Below, piece after piece: positions 16,575 through 25,467 of a stretch of DNA of 64,000 bases. This DNA is from Sedimentibacter sp. (GTDB lineage: Bacteria > Bacillota > Clostridia > Tissierellales > Sedimentibacteraceae). The notes under the pieces were generated by a model. That model ran no database searches and was not told the origin of the DNA. It was given only the letters and a program-made list of their open reading frames with translations. The first letter of the stretch is position 1; the number at the start of each line of letters is the position of its first letter. Made by a program: the position numbers and the translations under genes. The stretch is taken from contig JAHDLA010000019.1 of NCBI GenBank assembly GCA_018436705.1, positions 1 to 64,000 of the forward strand, in the 5' to 3' direction.

Positions 16575-17382
16575 TTCTGTTTCTCCATTTATCAATAATA
16601 TTTACTTTCTCATTGTCCACATAAATGCCTGATAAAAGGTATTCTAATTCTTCAATTTGAATGTTTCTATACAGTCTTCCTTCCACAGCATAGGAAATAT
16701 AACCCGTTTCCTCAGACACTATCAAGGCTATGGAGTCAGATTTTTCTGTCATTCCTATAGCAGCTCTGTGCCTGGTTCCTATATCTTTTGAAAGAAGATT
16801 ATTTTCTGTAAGCGGCAAAAAACATCCTGCGGCTCGTATAGTATAATCCTTAATAATTACCGCACCGTCATGAAGAGGAGTATTAGGTATAAATATATTA
16901 ATTAACAATCCGCTTGATATAGTTGCATTAAGTCTTGTTCCGCTTTCTACTATGTCGTTAAGCCCTATCTTCTGTTCAAAAATTATGAGAGCCCCTATTT
17001 TTTGTCTGGCCAGTGAAGATGTGGCAGATACGATTTCTTTTATAACCTGTTCTGATGTCTGAGCATTTTTTTCTAAAGCCGAAAGTGTAAATGATGTTCT
17101 CCCGATATATTCCAGCGCCTTTCTAATCTCCGGCTGGAACACAACGACCAGTGCTATTACTCCAACCTGAAATGTATGCTCCAATATATACTTGACCATG
17201 TAAAGATCGAATAGTTCCGATATAGGAATCAGAGCAACTAGAAGTACAATTCCCTTAACCAGCTGTTTTGCTCTCATATCACGTATCAACATATATCCAT
17301 GATACAATACATAATAAACAAGCCCTATATCTACTATACTGTTAAATCCGATATTAGAAAATATTAATTTAATATGCTCCAT
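16555..17382 (-). CDS. cdaA: Diadenylate cyclase CdaA (c-di-AMP synthase)
   Basis: Makes the essential second messenger c-di-AMP from two ATP. Three N-terminal membrane helices (about 12-30, 40-56 and 70-84) precede the DAC domain, which shows the catalytic DGA motif at 172-174 (LHDGAVII) and the RHR motif at 204-206 (GTRHRAAIG). Length 275 aa is standard for the CdaA type. The gene is 27 bases after the CapA-like gene and overlaps cdaR. c-di-AMP commonly controls potassium and wall homeostasis. Confidence 0.96.
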   Translation of the reverse strand: MEHIKLIFSNIGFNSIVDIGLVYYVLYHGYMLIRDMRAKQLVKGIVLLVALIPISELFDLYMVKYILEHTFQVGVIALVVVFQPEIRKALEYIGRTSFTLSALEKNAQTSEQVIKEIVSATSSLARQKIGALIIFEQKIGLNDIVESGTRLNATISSGLLINIFIPNTPLHDGAVIIKDYTIRAAGCFLPLTENNLLSKDIGTRHRAAIGMTEKSDSIALIVSEETGYISYAVEGRLYRNIQIEELEYLLSGIYVDNEKVNIIDKWRNRNENKKR

Positions 17383-17409
17383 GACACCACATCCCCAATA
17401 TAATTTATG

Positions 17410-18693
17410 TTATTCCACCGTATTGCTTTCCAACAGCTGCATCTGTTTGGAAGTATCACTCAATGATCTTTTCATTCTAATTTTTGCGTTTTCGTTAAGC
17501 TCTGAATTTTCAATATATTCCATTATTGGATACACAACATGCTCTGTTCCACCGTCATCAGTAGTTCCTTTATATACCCATAGAGGTATGTATGTAATTT
17601 CTTTAATAGTTACTTCACCGGTTTCACCATTTTTTTCGATGTTTATGTCCACAATTACTCCATCCTCGGTATATTTTGAAACCTCTTCTGATAAACCATA
17701 TGGCAATAACGTTTCAATTCTTTGATTTGACAAAAAATTCCCCATTGAATACGCTACAAATTTAGTTTTTCCGCCATATTCAAGCTTTTGTGCAGGCTGT
17801 ATGACGTGGGGATGACTTCCAAGAATTATATCTACGCCTTCTTCAAACATTTTATCAGCAAGTACTTCCTGCCTTTCTGCCTGAAATCTTGAATATTCGT
17901 CTCCCCAATGCATACATGCAATTATTACATCTGCATTTTGGCTCTTTGCATAAACAATGTCTTCTGAAATCTTTGCTTCATCTATTATATTTATCATTGC
18001 ATCCAGATCTGATGAAGACATAACAGATTCCAGACCGTTTACCATTTCCGTGTAAGAAAGAAACGCAAGTTTTATACCCTTAATCTCTTTAATCAATACT
18101 CTTGTTTCAGGCTTTTCTGTATATGTTCCGATAGGATCCATACCCCTTGCGCTTATCTCATTTACAGTTCTTATTACACCAGCTTTTCTTGTATCAAGGC
18201 AGTGGTTATTAGCCGTTGATAAAACATCAAATCCTGCATCTTTTATAGCATCCAGCACCTCATCCGGCGCATTGAAAATAGGATATCCTTGGTATGCATA
18301 CACAGAATTTCCTGCTGTTGTTCCTTCAAAATTCGCAATTGCCAAATCAGCTGACTGAAATAATCCCTTGACGGCTTTAAAGCTATTTTTAAAATCATAT
18401 GTACCTGTTTTTGAATCATATGCACCATCCAACTGAGATGGGTGAAACATAATATCGCCGGTTGCTTTAAGGTTAATTGTAACATTTGGCTTTGCTACCG
18501 GTTCAATCGGCATCTCCGGTTGAGAAACATTTGTAACATCTTCAAAATCTGCTTCTCCAATATCATTTTTTCCTTTGCTGTCCTTGCCCATGCCGTTTAC
18601 AACAAATGATGCTGCCAAAATACTTACTATTACAAACAGCCCCAGTGACAGCAACCGTATTCTTTTTTTTCTACGCCTATATTTTCTGCTCAT
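17410..18693 (-). CDS. CapA family secreted/anchored phosphatase-like protein
   Basis: A CapA/PgsA-type protein of 427 aa. A very basic N-terminus (RKYRRRKKRIR) and one hydrophobic helix (about 14-30) anchor it to the membrane, followed by an acidic linker. The metallophosphoesterase-like domain shows LKATGDIMFHPS, NFEGTTAG, LSTANNHCLDTRKAG, MHWGDEYSRF and GSHPHVIQPAQ, the usual metal-binding blocks. Members take part in poly-gamma-glutamate or other envelope polymer production, but no pgs neighbours are present, so the substrate is unknown. It precedes cdaA on the same strand. Confidence 0.88.
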   Translation of the reverse strand: MSRKYRRRKKRIRLLSLGLFVIVSILAASFVVNGMGKDSKGKNDIGEADFEDVTNVSQPEMPIEPVAKPNVTINLKATGDIMFHPSQLDGAYDSKTGTYDFKNSFKAVKGLFQSADLAIANFEGTTAGNSVYAYQGYPIFNAPDEVLDAIKDAGFDVLSTANNHCLDTRKAGVIRTVNEISARGMDPIGTYTEKPETRVLIKEIKGIKLAFLSYTEMVNGLESVMSSSDLDAMINIIDEAKISEDIVYAKSQNADVIIACMHWGDEYSRFQAERQEVLADKMFEEGVDIILGSHPHVIQPAQKLEYGGKTKFVAYSMGNFLSNQRIETLLPYGLSEEVSKYTEDGVIVDINIEKNGETGEVTIKEITYIPLWVYKGTTDDGGTEHVVYPIMEYIENSELNENAKIRMKRSLSDTSKQMQLLESNTVE

Positions 18694-18786
18694 TTAATAC
18701 CTCTTTATTTATATTCCATATTTAATATTAACTTACCATGAAAGATTTTGCAATAAATTAATTATTAAAAAACACTTAAAATTAAA

Positions 18787-20583
18787 TTACACAGACTTTC
18801 TAGGCTTTATAAGACATTTGGGACCATATCCGATTAGATCATACCTGTTTTCCTTTTGCAAAGCTTTTAAAACTAAGTTGTAATTCTCTATTTTACTGTA
18901 TTGCATAAGAGCACGCTGCATTCTTTTGTCTTCTCTTTCTTTAGGAACATATATACTTTCACCTGTTAGCGGATTAAAACCTGTATAGTACATACAAGTT
19001 GAAAGAGTTCCCGGAGTCGGATAAAAGTCCTGAACCTGTTCAGGTATATACCCCATATCTCGTATATATTCCGCAAGCTCAATGGCATCTTTAAGATGTG
19101 AACCCGGATGTGATGATATAAAATATGGAACGATATATTGTTCTTTATTAATTTTTTTGCTCTCCGCATAAAATTTTCTTACAAATTTATTATAAATATT
19201 TATCGACGGTTTCCCCATAAGTTTAAGTACAGATTCTGAAACGTGCTCAGGTGCCGTTCTCAGCTGACCACTTACATGATATTTGCATAGTTCTTTTATA
19301 AATTCGTCATTATTATCATATATCGCATAATCATATCTTATACCAGAACGAATAAAAACTTTTTTAATTCCTTTTACGTTTCTTATTTTTCTGAGAAGCT
19401 CTAGATAATCACTGTGATCAACCCGAAGGTTTTTGCATTTTTCAGGACTAAGACACTCTCTGTCTTTACACACCCCGTACTTACTCTGTTTCTTACATGC
19501 TCTGATTCTAAAGTTTGCCGTTGGTCCGCCTACATCATGTATATATCCTTTGAACTCTTTATCATTCAATATCTTATCAACTTCTTTCAATATTGAATCG
19601 TGACTTCTGCCCTGCACTACTCTTCCCTGATGGAAGTTCAGAGCACAAAAACTGCAGCCACCAAAACAGCCTCTCACACTGGTTATGCTGAATTTTATTT
19701 CTTTCAATGCTGGCACTCCGCCAGATTTTTTATAAATAGGGTGGCAGTCCATCATGTAATTCAGATCGTAAATATCGTCCAATTCTTGCATTGTCAATGG
19801 AGCCATAGGCGGATTCTGCACAACATACACTGTATCATATTGTTCAACCAGCGCTCTGCCTGTCTTAGAATCTGTATTTTCATATTGAACCTTAAAGCTT
19901 TCACCAAATTTTCGCTTAGAAGAAGCAACCTCTTCATACGAAGGTAAGAAAATTGGGTCATATGGTCTTTCTCTGTCCTTGGTTCTATATACTGTTCCGT
20001 CAATAAATGTTATTTCACTTACCGGTATGCCTGCTTCTAAAGCCTCAGCAATTTGTATCATTGATTTCTCGCCCATGCCGTAAACAAGCAAATCAGCGCC
20101 CGAGTCCATCAGTATAGACCTTTTAACACTGTCGCTCCAATAGTCATAATGGCTCAGCCTTCTTAGACTTGCCTCAATGCCGCCAATAATTATAGGCACA
20201 TGCTTATATGCCTCTCTAATGCGATTTGAATATACTGTTACCGCCCTATCCGGTCTCAGTCCAGACTTCCCTCCTGGCGAATATAAATCAGTGTTTCTTT
20301 TTTTCTTAAAGGAGGTGTAATGGTTCACCATCGAATCAATATTACCGGAATTAATCAAAAAACCCAGTCTAGGTTCGCCAAGCTTTTTGAAAGAGTCAAT
20401 ATCTTTCCAGTCAGGCTGAGCAATTACCCCTACCTTGTAGCGGTATCTTTCCAATAGTCTGGATATAATTCCTATGGCAAAAGAAGAGTGATCCACATAT
20501 GCATCACCCGTCACAAAGATAAAATCGCACTGCGTCCATCCTCTTTTATTCATGTCTTCTATGCTTATTGGTAAAAAATCCAT
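18787..20583 (-). CDS. YgiQ family radical SAM protein
   Basis: A 598-residue radical SAM protein. The cluster motif is Cys306-x3-Cys310-x2-Cys313 in [17 protein letters not shown]. The N-terminal part has a vitamin B12-binding-like segment ([20 protein letters not shown], residues 26 on) and [16 protein letters not shown], both diagnostic of the UPF0313/YgiQ family. Late motifs include [15 protein letters not shown] and [19 protein letters not shown]. The reaction is not known. A GGAGG site precedes the ATG. It stands upstream of capA on the same strand after a 93-base gap. Confidence 0.92.
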   Translation of the reverse strand: MDFLPISIEDMNKRGWTQCDFIFVTGDAYVDHSSFAIGIISRLLERYRYKVGVIAQPDWKDIDSFKKLGEPRLGFLINSGNIDSMVNHYTSFKKKRNTDLYSPGGKSGLRPDRAVTVYSNRIREAYKHVPIIIGGIEASLRRLSHYDYWSDSVKRSILMDSGADLLVYGMGEKSMIQIAEALEAGIPVSEITFIDGTVYRTKDRERPYDPIFLPSYEEVASSKRKFGESFKVQYENTDSKTGRALVEQYDTVYVVQNPPMAPLTMQELDDIYDLNYMMDCHPIYKKSGGVPALKEIKFSITSVRGCFGGCSFCALNFHQGRVVQGRSHDSILKEVDKILNDKEFKGYIHDVGGPTANFRIRACKKQSKYGVCKDRECLSPEKCKNLRVDHSDYLELLRKIRNVKGIKKVFIRSGIRYDYAIYDNNDEFIKELCKYHVSGQLRTAPEHVSESVLKLMGKPSINIYNKFVRKFYAESKKINKEQYIVPYFISSHPGSHLKDAIELAEYIRDMGYIPEQVQDFYPTPGTLSTCMYYTGFNPLTGESIYVPKEREDKRMQRALMQYSKIENYNLVLKALQKENRYDLIGYGPKCLIKPRKSV

Positions 20584-20675
20584 TTTTCCTCCGTATCTCT
20601 TATTATGTTTATTAACATCATTATACCATTATATATGTTTTTTACAAATTACAAATTAAAGTAACTCATGGCATA

Positions 20676-20703
20676 AAAATAAACAGGAGAACACTCCTGT
20701 TTA
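20676..20703 (-). terminator. Terminator after the PduL-like gene
   Basis: Minus strand AAACAGGAG and CTCCTGTTT form a 9-bp stem with a 4-base loop, followed by ATTTTTATG. It lies 19 bases past the stop codon of the phosphotransacylase gene. Confidence 0.85.
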
Positions 20704-20721
20704 TCCATTATATCGCACGAT

Positions 20722-21300
20722 TTATTCAGCAATAACTTCTACAGTATCTCCGTTAGAAAGTCCGGCAGCATTTCCTTCTTCAACATCAAGGTGCATATCA
20801 AGTGCATATGTGTCACTAACTCTTATTAATACATTATCAAATGTTACACCTCTAGGACCTCCAGCCTTTACCTTAACGATGTCTTTATCTTTTAAGCCAT
20901 ACTTTTCTGCATCTGTAGTATGCATATGTATATGTCTTGCAGCAGCAATTACTCCTCTTTCCAATACAACTTCACCTTTTGGTCCTACTAGTTTGATTCC
21001 TGGAGTACCTTCAGTTTTACCTGAATCTCTTACGGGAAGATTTTTTAAACCAAGAGTGAATCCATCTGAAAGAGACAGCTCTACCTGAGATTCTTTTCTT
21101 GCAGGTCCGAGAATTCTAACTCCGCTTATTGTTCTTTTCGGTCCCACTAAATCAACTTTCTCATCGCATGCAAATTGTCCAGGCTGGCTTAAATCTTTTA
21201 TAGGTGTTAATTCATGACCCGCTCCGAATAATATATCTATATGCTCCTTTGTAAGATGAACATGTTTGTTTGACAACCCTACTGTAACTTTAAAATTCAT
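20722..21300 (-). CDS. pduL: PduL-type phosphate acyltransferase
   Basis: A 192-residue phosphotransacylase of the PduL family, which interconverts acyl-CoA and acyl phosphate and is unrelated in fold to Pta. Zinc-binding histidines are visible in SNKHVHLT (His13, His15) and ARHIHMH (His123, 125, 127); GPARKESQVELSLSD and DMHLDVEEGNAAG are further family blocks. It has no microcompartment encapsulation peptide, and no shell genes are nearby, so it probably acts in the cytosol, perhaps in acetyl-phosphate metabolism from glycine reductase. A GGAGG site precedes the ATG. Confidence 0.93.
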   Translation of the reverse strand: MNFKVTVGLSNKHVHLTKEHIDILFGAGHELTPIKDLSQPGQFACDEKVDLVGPKRTISGVRILGPARKESQVELSLSDGFTLGLKNLPVRDSGKTEGTPGIKLVGPKGEVVLERGVIAAARHIHMHTTDAEKYGLKDKDIVKVKAGGPRGVTFDNVLIRVSDTYALDMHLDVEEGNAAGLSNGDTVEVIAE

Positions 21301-21388
21301 TATTATCCTCCATAATTTATATTTCCAAAAAAAATTATATTATATTTTGAAGGTTTTATCAATGGTTAAATTTTATTTTTTGCACATC

Positions 21389-22288
21389 TTAATTCCCGGT
21401 TTCCTTAGAAATATACTTGACCCATATCATATAGAGCCCGCTTACTACCGTCAACAAAATAAAATAGTATGAAATATATATAGAGATTGTATTGTTAGGC
21501 ATAGCTGCTGATGTTATATAGAAAAACACCGCCGCAAATACATAAACAATTATCTTTTTATTATCAAAAACATTATTTTTAAGTTTGCTTTTTTTCTTTA
21601 CAAATGTTTTTTCTTCATATATTTTTTTAGAAAAGTATTCTTTTCCGGGAAGTATACCCGCCTCATCCATCATATTGAACAAAGCGTTCGAATCTATTAT
21701 TTCTATGTGAAGTTTATCTTCGAATTTTTCTAATAATTTTTTGGCTTCCTCATTGATTTCAACGGTCGTCACAAGATATCCAATTTTAATGCTGCTGTTG
21801 CACATAAAAGAAATCATACTTCTTACATCTGTTTTCTCAAGTTCTGTTCCTTCGTAAAGTTTATAAATTTTTATGCAATTTATCAGGCCGTCTTTTTCCG
21901 CAAGAAACATATGCTTCCCTTTTTTAATAAAATTTCTGCAGCCTTTTTTTTCAAACAAAAAACCTATAAGCATCCCAAAATCATCATTGTTTATTTCCTC
22001 AATTTTTTTCCTGAAATGTTCAGTTTTCAGCCTATAAATTAACTTTTCCTCACCTTCGCGCCTCTTTCTTGTTATATTCAGCTTATTGACAAGAGTAAAA
22101 ATCAAAAAAACTTCTGCTGCTATTAAAATTGAAAACTTCAAATCTGAAGTTATAAAAAAAATTATTAACAGAACAGTCATGCTGAGCAGTACTTTGTACA
22201 ATACCAAATCAGCCCTGTAACTGAAATAGTTTCTTGTTCCTATAGCTTCGCTTATATACCCTTTTTTTATTTTACTTTTCTCTTCCAT
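21389..22288 (-). CDS. Membrane protein with a degenerate Mrr-like (restriction endonuclease fold) domain
   Basis: I do not recognise a named family. Two helices near the N-terminus (about 30-48 and 50-68) and two at the C-terminus (about 246-262 and 268-290) flank a soluble part of some 170 residues. That part follows the Mrr_cat order: NDDFGMLIGFLFEKKGCRN, then FLAEKDGLINCIKIYK, then DVRSMISFM, then IKIGYLVTTVEINEEAKKLLEKF. The usual catalytic Asp before the AEKDG strand is replaced by hydrophobic residues and the QxK is CIK, so nuclease activity looks lost or altered. A sensing or recruitment role is possible. The ribosome binding site lies in a hairpin with the upstream spacer. Confidence 0.55.
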   Translation of the reverse strand: MEEKSKIKKGYISEAIGTRNYFSYRADLVLYKVLLSMTVLLIIFFITSDLKFSILIAAEVFLIFTLVNKLNITRKRREGEEKLIYRLKTEHFRKKIEEINNDDFGMLIGFLFEKKGCRNFIKKGKHMFLAEKDGLINCIKIYKLYEGTELEKTDVRSMISFMCNSSIKIGYLVTTVEINEEAKKLLEKFEDKLHIEIIDSNALFNMMDEAGILPGKEYFSKKIYEEKTFVKKKSKLKNNVFDNKKIIVYVFAAVFFYITSAAMPNNTISIYISYYFILLTVVSGLYMIWVKYISKETGN

Positions 22289-22290
22289 AA

Positions 22291-22331
22291 AAAATCACCT
22301 CTTAGAAATTATTTCCAAAAAAGGTGATTTT
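22291..22331 (-). promoter_or_regulatory. Hairpin that encloses the ribosome binding site of the Mrr-like gene
   Basis: Arms 22291-22300 and 22322-22331 are perfect 10-bp inverted repeats. On the minus strand the 3' arm AGGTGATTTT is the Shine-Dalgarno region of the gene starting at 22288, and the arm is followed by a T-run. It may serve as an attenuator, as a terminator of the upstream small gene, or to reduce translation. Confidence 0.5.
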
Positions 22332-22337
22332 ATACCA

Positions 22338-22511
22338 CTATATTCCGTTTACTGCTTCCTCAAGCTTATCAAGGTGCTTAATTGGGAAATACGCAAGTAG
22401 TTCTTTAAACTGTTCAACAGTAAGCCCTTGTGCATGAGTGTATAATTTTATTTTTTCATCTAAACTTGCATTTATAAATTCTTGTTTAAGTTCTTCAAAT
22501 TTTTTCTCCAT
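22338..22511 (-). CDS. Small helical protein of unknown function (57 aa)
   Basis: Begins MEKKFEELKQEFINASLDEKIKLYTHAQGL in short pieces of charged helix with no cysteine and no membrane segment. The ATG at 22509-22511 follows AAAAGGAG at a good distance, whereas the longer reading from 22529 has no site of its own. It lies between the XRE-cupin regulator gene (28 bases upstream) and the Mrr-like membrane gene, all on the minus strand, so co-transcription is likely. It could not be assigned to a family. Confidence 0.6.
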   Translation of the reverse strand: MEKKFEELKQEFINASLDEKIKLYTHAQGLTVEQFKELLAYFPIKHLDKLEEAVNGI

Positions 22512-22539
22512 ATTTCTCCTTTTTATCATTTATGGTATT

Positions 22540-23085
22540 TTAAGCCGCAGGTGAAATAATACAAAGCAATTCTGTTTCTTCTTCTGACGGATTAAATAAT
22601 TTATGAGGCACATTTGAACAAATATAAATACTGTCACCTTCCTCAACTATTTCATTGTAATCAATGAAATTAACAATCAATTTTCCTTTTATTATTATTA
22701 CACATTTATCAGAATCTATTATGGAAAAATTATCATTATCCCACATGCCGGGTTTTAAAGAATATCTGTAAATATTCATCTTTATCCTGCTTTTATATTC
22801 TTCTGTAATAGGAACAATATATTCAAGTTCGCTGTCATTTGCAGGAATTTTTAATTTTTGCCTATCTTCTTTCCTTGTAACAACAACGCTGTTGCTGTCG
22901 TCAAGGAAATAGTACGGAGAAACATTCAGTACTTCGCAAATCTTCTTCAGCGCTGTTAATGATGGTTCAATTAAATTTCTTTCTACTTGTGATATATAAC
23001 TTGCTGTAAAACCCGATTTTACTGATAGTTCTTCAATTGTCATTCTATTAAATTTTCTTAATTTCCTTACTTTATTACCGTCCAT
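22540..23085 (-). CDS. XRE-type transcriptional regulator with cupin domain
   Basis: A 181-residue regulator: an N-terminal HTH_3 domain (about 5-60, VRKLRKFNRMTIEELSVKSGFTASYISQVERN) joined to a C-terminal cupin barrel (about 105-175, SLKPGMWDN, VIIKGKLIVNF, EEGDSIYICSNVPHKLFNPSEEETELLCI). Such proteins often control amino-acid, polyamine or small-metabolite genes and bind the ligand in the cupin. The metal-binding His set is incomplete: only the PHKL histidine is obvious. The neighbours do not reveal the regulon. Confidence 0.9.
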   Translation of the reverse strand: MDGNKVRKLRKFNRMTIEELSVKSGFTASYISQVERNLIEPSLTALKKICEVLNVSPYYFLDDSNSVVVTRKEDRQKLKIPANDSELEYIVPITEEYKSRIKMNIYRYSLKPGMWDNDNFSIIDSDKCVIIIKGKLIVNFIDYNEIVEEGDSIYICSNVPHKLFNPSEEETELLCIISPAA

Positions 23086-23244
23086 TTACATACTCCGAAT
23101 AAAATTTGTATGAAGATATTACTCTAATTTGCAAAAATAGTCAACAAAATTTTAAACGGATAAAATATAATTATATCTGTTTTTCAACATCATTGATTAT
23201 ATTGAAGTACTTTAACAGCAAACTTCATTGCATGCCTCCAAAAA

Positions 23245-23469
23245 TCAATACCAGCTGTTATAATCTATTCCCTGAAAAGTTGCATCATTATTGTACATTG
23301 ACAAAGATGCCCATCGGCTGCACGCATCTTTAAAATTACTTTCATCTACCTTTTCATTGCCTTTTATGTGAATATATGATACCAAGTTATTTGTAAGCAA
23401 ATCATATGCGTTGATGCGATGCAAATTTTCATCATATTTAAAATATAAATTATTCATTGTATATTCCAT
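23245..23469 (-). CDS. Small protein of unknown function (74 aa)
   Basis: Starts MEYTMNNLYFKYDENLHRI at the ATG 23467-23469, with GAGGAGG six bases upstream. The longer frame starting at TTG 23484 overlaps that site. It is rich in Asn, Asp and Tyr, soluble, and ends in GIDYNSWY. Nothing resembling a known motif was seen. Standing alone between the regulator gene and the opposite-strand small gene, it is supported mainly by its ribosome binding site. Confidence 0.5.
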   Translation of the reverse strand: MEYTMNNLYFKYDENLHRINAYDLLTNNLVSYIHIKGNEKVDESNFKDACSRWASLSMYNNDATFQGIDYNSWY

Positions 23470-23623
23470 TACATGCCTCCTCAATATATTTTTTATTCTC
23501 TTATAAAGTATTTTCCTAATTATTATTTAATATTCACCTTTTTAACATATACCTTGTGTTGGAATAATACTCTAACTTAAGGAAAACATATAAATGAGTT
23601 TTTTAAAAATACAAGGAGGTGAA

Positions 23624-23848
23624 ATGATGAGCAAGGGTAACGGCAGAAATACAAAAAAAGGAATGGGCAATGGATTTGATAATTTTAAAGGAACAAGCAA
23701 TGGTGTTTCGTCAAGCATTGAAGACCGATTGAATGATCTTAATTCGTACCCGCGAAAACCAAATTCGCTTGATAACAAAGCAGGAAACTTCAAATATACA
23801 AATCCCTCAAATAAGGATATAAAAGAATTTAAAAATAAAATTAAATAA
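23624..23848 (+). CDS. Small Gly/Asn/Lys-rich hydrophilic protein (74 aa)
   Basis: Begins MMSKGNGRNTKKGMGNGF, with a strong AGGAGGTG before the double ATG at 23624. A good terminator follows the stop codon by three bases. The composition suggests an unstructured, basic protein; a small acid-soluble or spore-coat type product is conceivable but nothing proves it. An overlapping minus-strand frame (23572-23793) lacks a ribosome binding site and is read as a shadow. Confidence 0.65.
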   Translation: MMSKGNGRNTKKGMGNGFDNFKGTSNGVSSSIEDRLNDLNSYPRKPNSLDNKAGNFKYTNPSNKDIKEFKNKIK

Positions 23849-23850
23849 AT

Positions 23851-23876
23851 AAAAGCCGGAGATTTCCGGCTTTTTA
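23851..23876 (+). terminator. Terminator after the 74-aa protein gene
   Basis: AAAAGCCGGA-GAT-TTCCGGCTTTTT: a GC stem of 6-7 bp followed by T5. Confidence 0.9.
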
Positions 23877-23948
23877 CTTTTTATTAGTTATTTTTAATTT
23901 AAAACACATATAATATTAATAGTATTAAATTTATATCAGGGGGTAGAG

Positions 23949-24398
23949 ATGTCACACTCAAGCAATCCGTATCGAGTCAGGAACAGACTCTGCAATAAAT
24001 CAAACGCCATTCCGGACGAAACAGGTACATTAGACATTACTGTTTATCACAAAGACTTAGAAGAACCCTTGTCTAATGCATTGATAAAAGTGTATAAAAT
24101 ATCTGTTTCCGGCCAATACGGCGAAGTTGGTGAAGGACGGCTGGTTCATCAGGCAATAACGGACAGCACAGGAAAAATCCCTCCGGTCAAGTTATCTGCA
24201 GTCAATGAACTTATGGATGATAATGACAGCTTTTATTCTATAGCGATTCACCATCCAACACATCACAGCGCTTATATTTTTAATGTTGAAATATTCCCGG
24301 ACGTAGCAACAAAATACGATGTGTCACTTAAATTTATGTACGATAATGAGGACTTTTTTGAGTTCATTATGCAGCCTAGGAAATCTCAGACAATGTAG
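23949..24398 (+). CDS. Clostridial beta-sandwich-like protein of unknown function (149 aa)
   Basis: The product contains LDITVYHKDLEEPLSNALIKVYKIS, then an ITDSTGKIPPVKL turn, then SIAIHHPTHHSAYIFNVEIFPDVATKYDVSL and a FEFIMQPRKS tail. The order (strand, Pro-rich turn, TDSxGKxP, strand) resembles carboxypeptidase-regulatory or transthyretin-like domains, which often bind surface polymers or other proteins. No signal peptide is visible. AGGGGG precedes the ATG. It is a lone plus-strand gene. I recall similar segments attached to spore or wall proteins of clostridia, but the identification is uncertain. Confidence 0.65.
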   Translation: MSHSSNPYRVRNRLCNKSNAIPDETGTLDITVYHKDLEEPLSNALIKVYKISVSGQYGEVGEGRLVHQAITDSTGKIPPVKLSAVNELMDDNDSFYSIAIHHPTHHSAYIFNVEIFPDVATKYDVSLKFMYDNEDFFEFIMQPRKSQTM

Positions 24399-24457
24399 AA
24401 TGTAGATTTTTCAAAGAATAATTAGATGAATTTACGATGTATGCAGCCACATAACAA

Positions 24458-25369
24458 CTAGATCAGCCATTCACCAAGCAGCGATCCCATAAGAGTAACC
24501 GCTGTCTTGGCAGTTTGATTTTTAGTATCAATTATAGGATTTACTTCAACGAATTCTGCACTTACGAGCTGTTCTGACAAAGCAATCATTTCAAGAGCTA
24601 AGTGGCTTTCTCTTAAGGTAAGCCCTCCTGGAACTCTTGTTCCTGTACCTTGCACATAGGTAGGGTCTATACTGTCCAGATCAAAACTCACATGTATTCC
24701 GTCAGTACCGCTACCTGCAACTTTAATAGCTCTTTCTATAATATCCGCCATTCCGTAACGATCAATTTCATGCATGGTAAATACTGTAATACCAAGTTTT
24801 TTTAATATCTTTCTTTCTCCCTGATCCAGATCCCTGCACCCGATAAAAACAATCTTATCTGCCATAAGTTTAGAATCATTTCCTCCTATTGACGTCAATG
24901 ATTCATGCCCGAGTCCAAGGCTCACAGCAACCGGCATACCATGTATATTTCCTGTTGGAGATGTTTCCTCGGTATTTATGTCTCCATGGGCATCAAACCA
25001 AATCACGCCAAGATTTTTCTTATTCTGCAGCGCCCCAGCGATAGTACCTATGGCAATGCTGTGGTCTCCTCCGAGCACAAGCGGAAATCTGCCTTCGACC
25101 ATTACCTCAGACACTTTGTTACAAAGTTCTGTGTTTACTCTTGCAACTTCTTCCAAGTATCTGAGCTTAATACCGTCAGATAACGGACTTACTGGCTTAT
25201 TAGCAAGTATATCCCCTTCATCTTTAACGTCATAGCCTATGGCGGTCAGTCTTTCTGTAACTCCTGCATAACGTATTGCTGCCGGCCCGAGACTTACTCC
25301 CGGAGTTCCCGCACCTAAATCAATTGATACTCCAATTATTGAAATTTTAGAATTTATTGATGGTTTCAT
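24458..25369 (-). CDS. rocF: Arginase
   Basis: Hydrolyses arginine to ornithine and urea with two Mn2+. All metal-binding blocks are present: GGDHS (100-104), DAHGD with Asp126, His128 and Asp130, and DLDSIDP with Asp230, Asp232 and Asp235. The N-terminal GVSIDLGAGTPGVSLGPAAIRYAG is arginase-like and differs from agmatinase starts. Length 303 aa is normal for the bacterial enzyme. AAAGGAGG precedes the ATG. Agmatinase or formimidoglutamase are less likely given the SIDLGAG start and the VPGGLTLRE segment. Ornithine could feed the Stickland pathway. Confidence 0.93.
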   Translation of the reverse strand: MKPSINSKISIIGVSIDLGAGTPGVSLGPAAIRYAGVTERLTAIGYDVKDEGDILANKPVSPLSDGIKLRYLEEVARVNTELCNKVSEVMVEGRFPLVLGGDHSIAIGTIAGALQNKKNLGVIWFDAHGDINTEETSPTGNIHGMPVAVSLGLGHESLTSIGGNDSKLMADKIVFIGCRDLDQGERKILKKLGITVFTMHEIDRYGMADIIERAIKVAGSGTDGIHVSFDLDSIDPTYVQGTGTRVPGGLTLRESHLALEMIALSEQLVSAEFVEVNPIIDTKNQTAKTAVTLMGSLLGEWLI

Positions 25370-25467
25370 ACTTCCTCCTTTTATAATCTATTACGCTATG
25401 CCTATTAGTCTGTTCCTATAAAAAGATTTTAATCGAATATTTTTATAATATATATTCAAAATTAAAG

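Noticed and set aside
20722..21300. Microcompartment locus suggested by pduL
   Set aside because: No shell (BMC-domain) proteins, signature enzymes or encapsulation peptide in the window.
23572..23793. 73-aa minus-strand frame opposite the Gly/Lys-rich small gene
   Set aside because: The plus-strand frame has AGGAGGTG at the right distance and a terminator at its end; the minus-strand one has neither.
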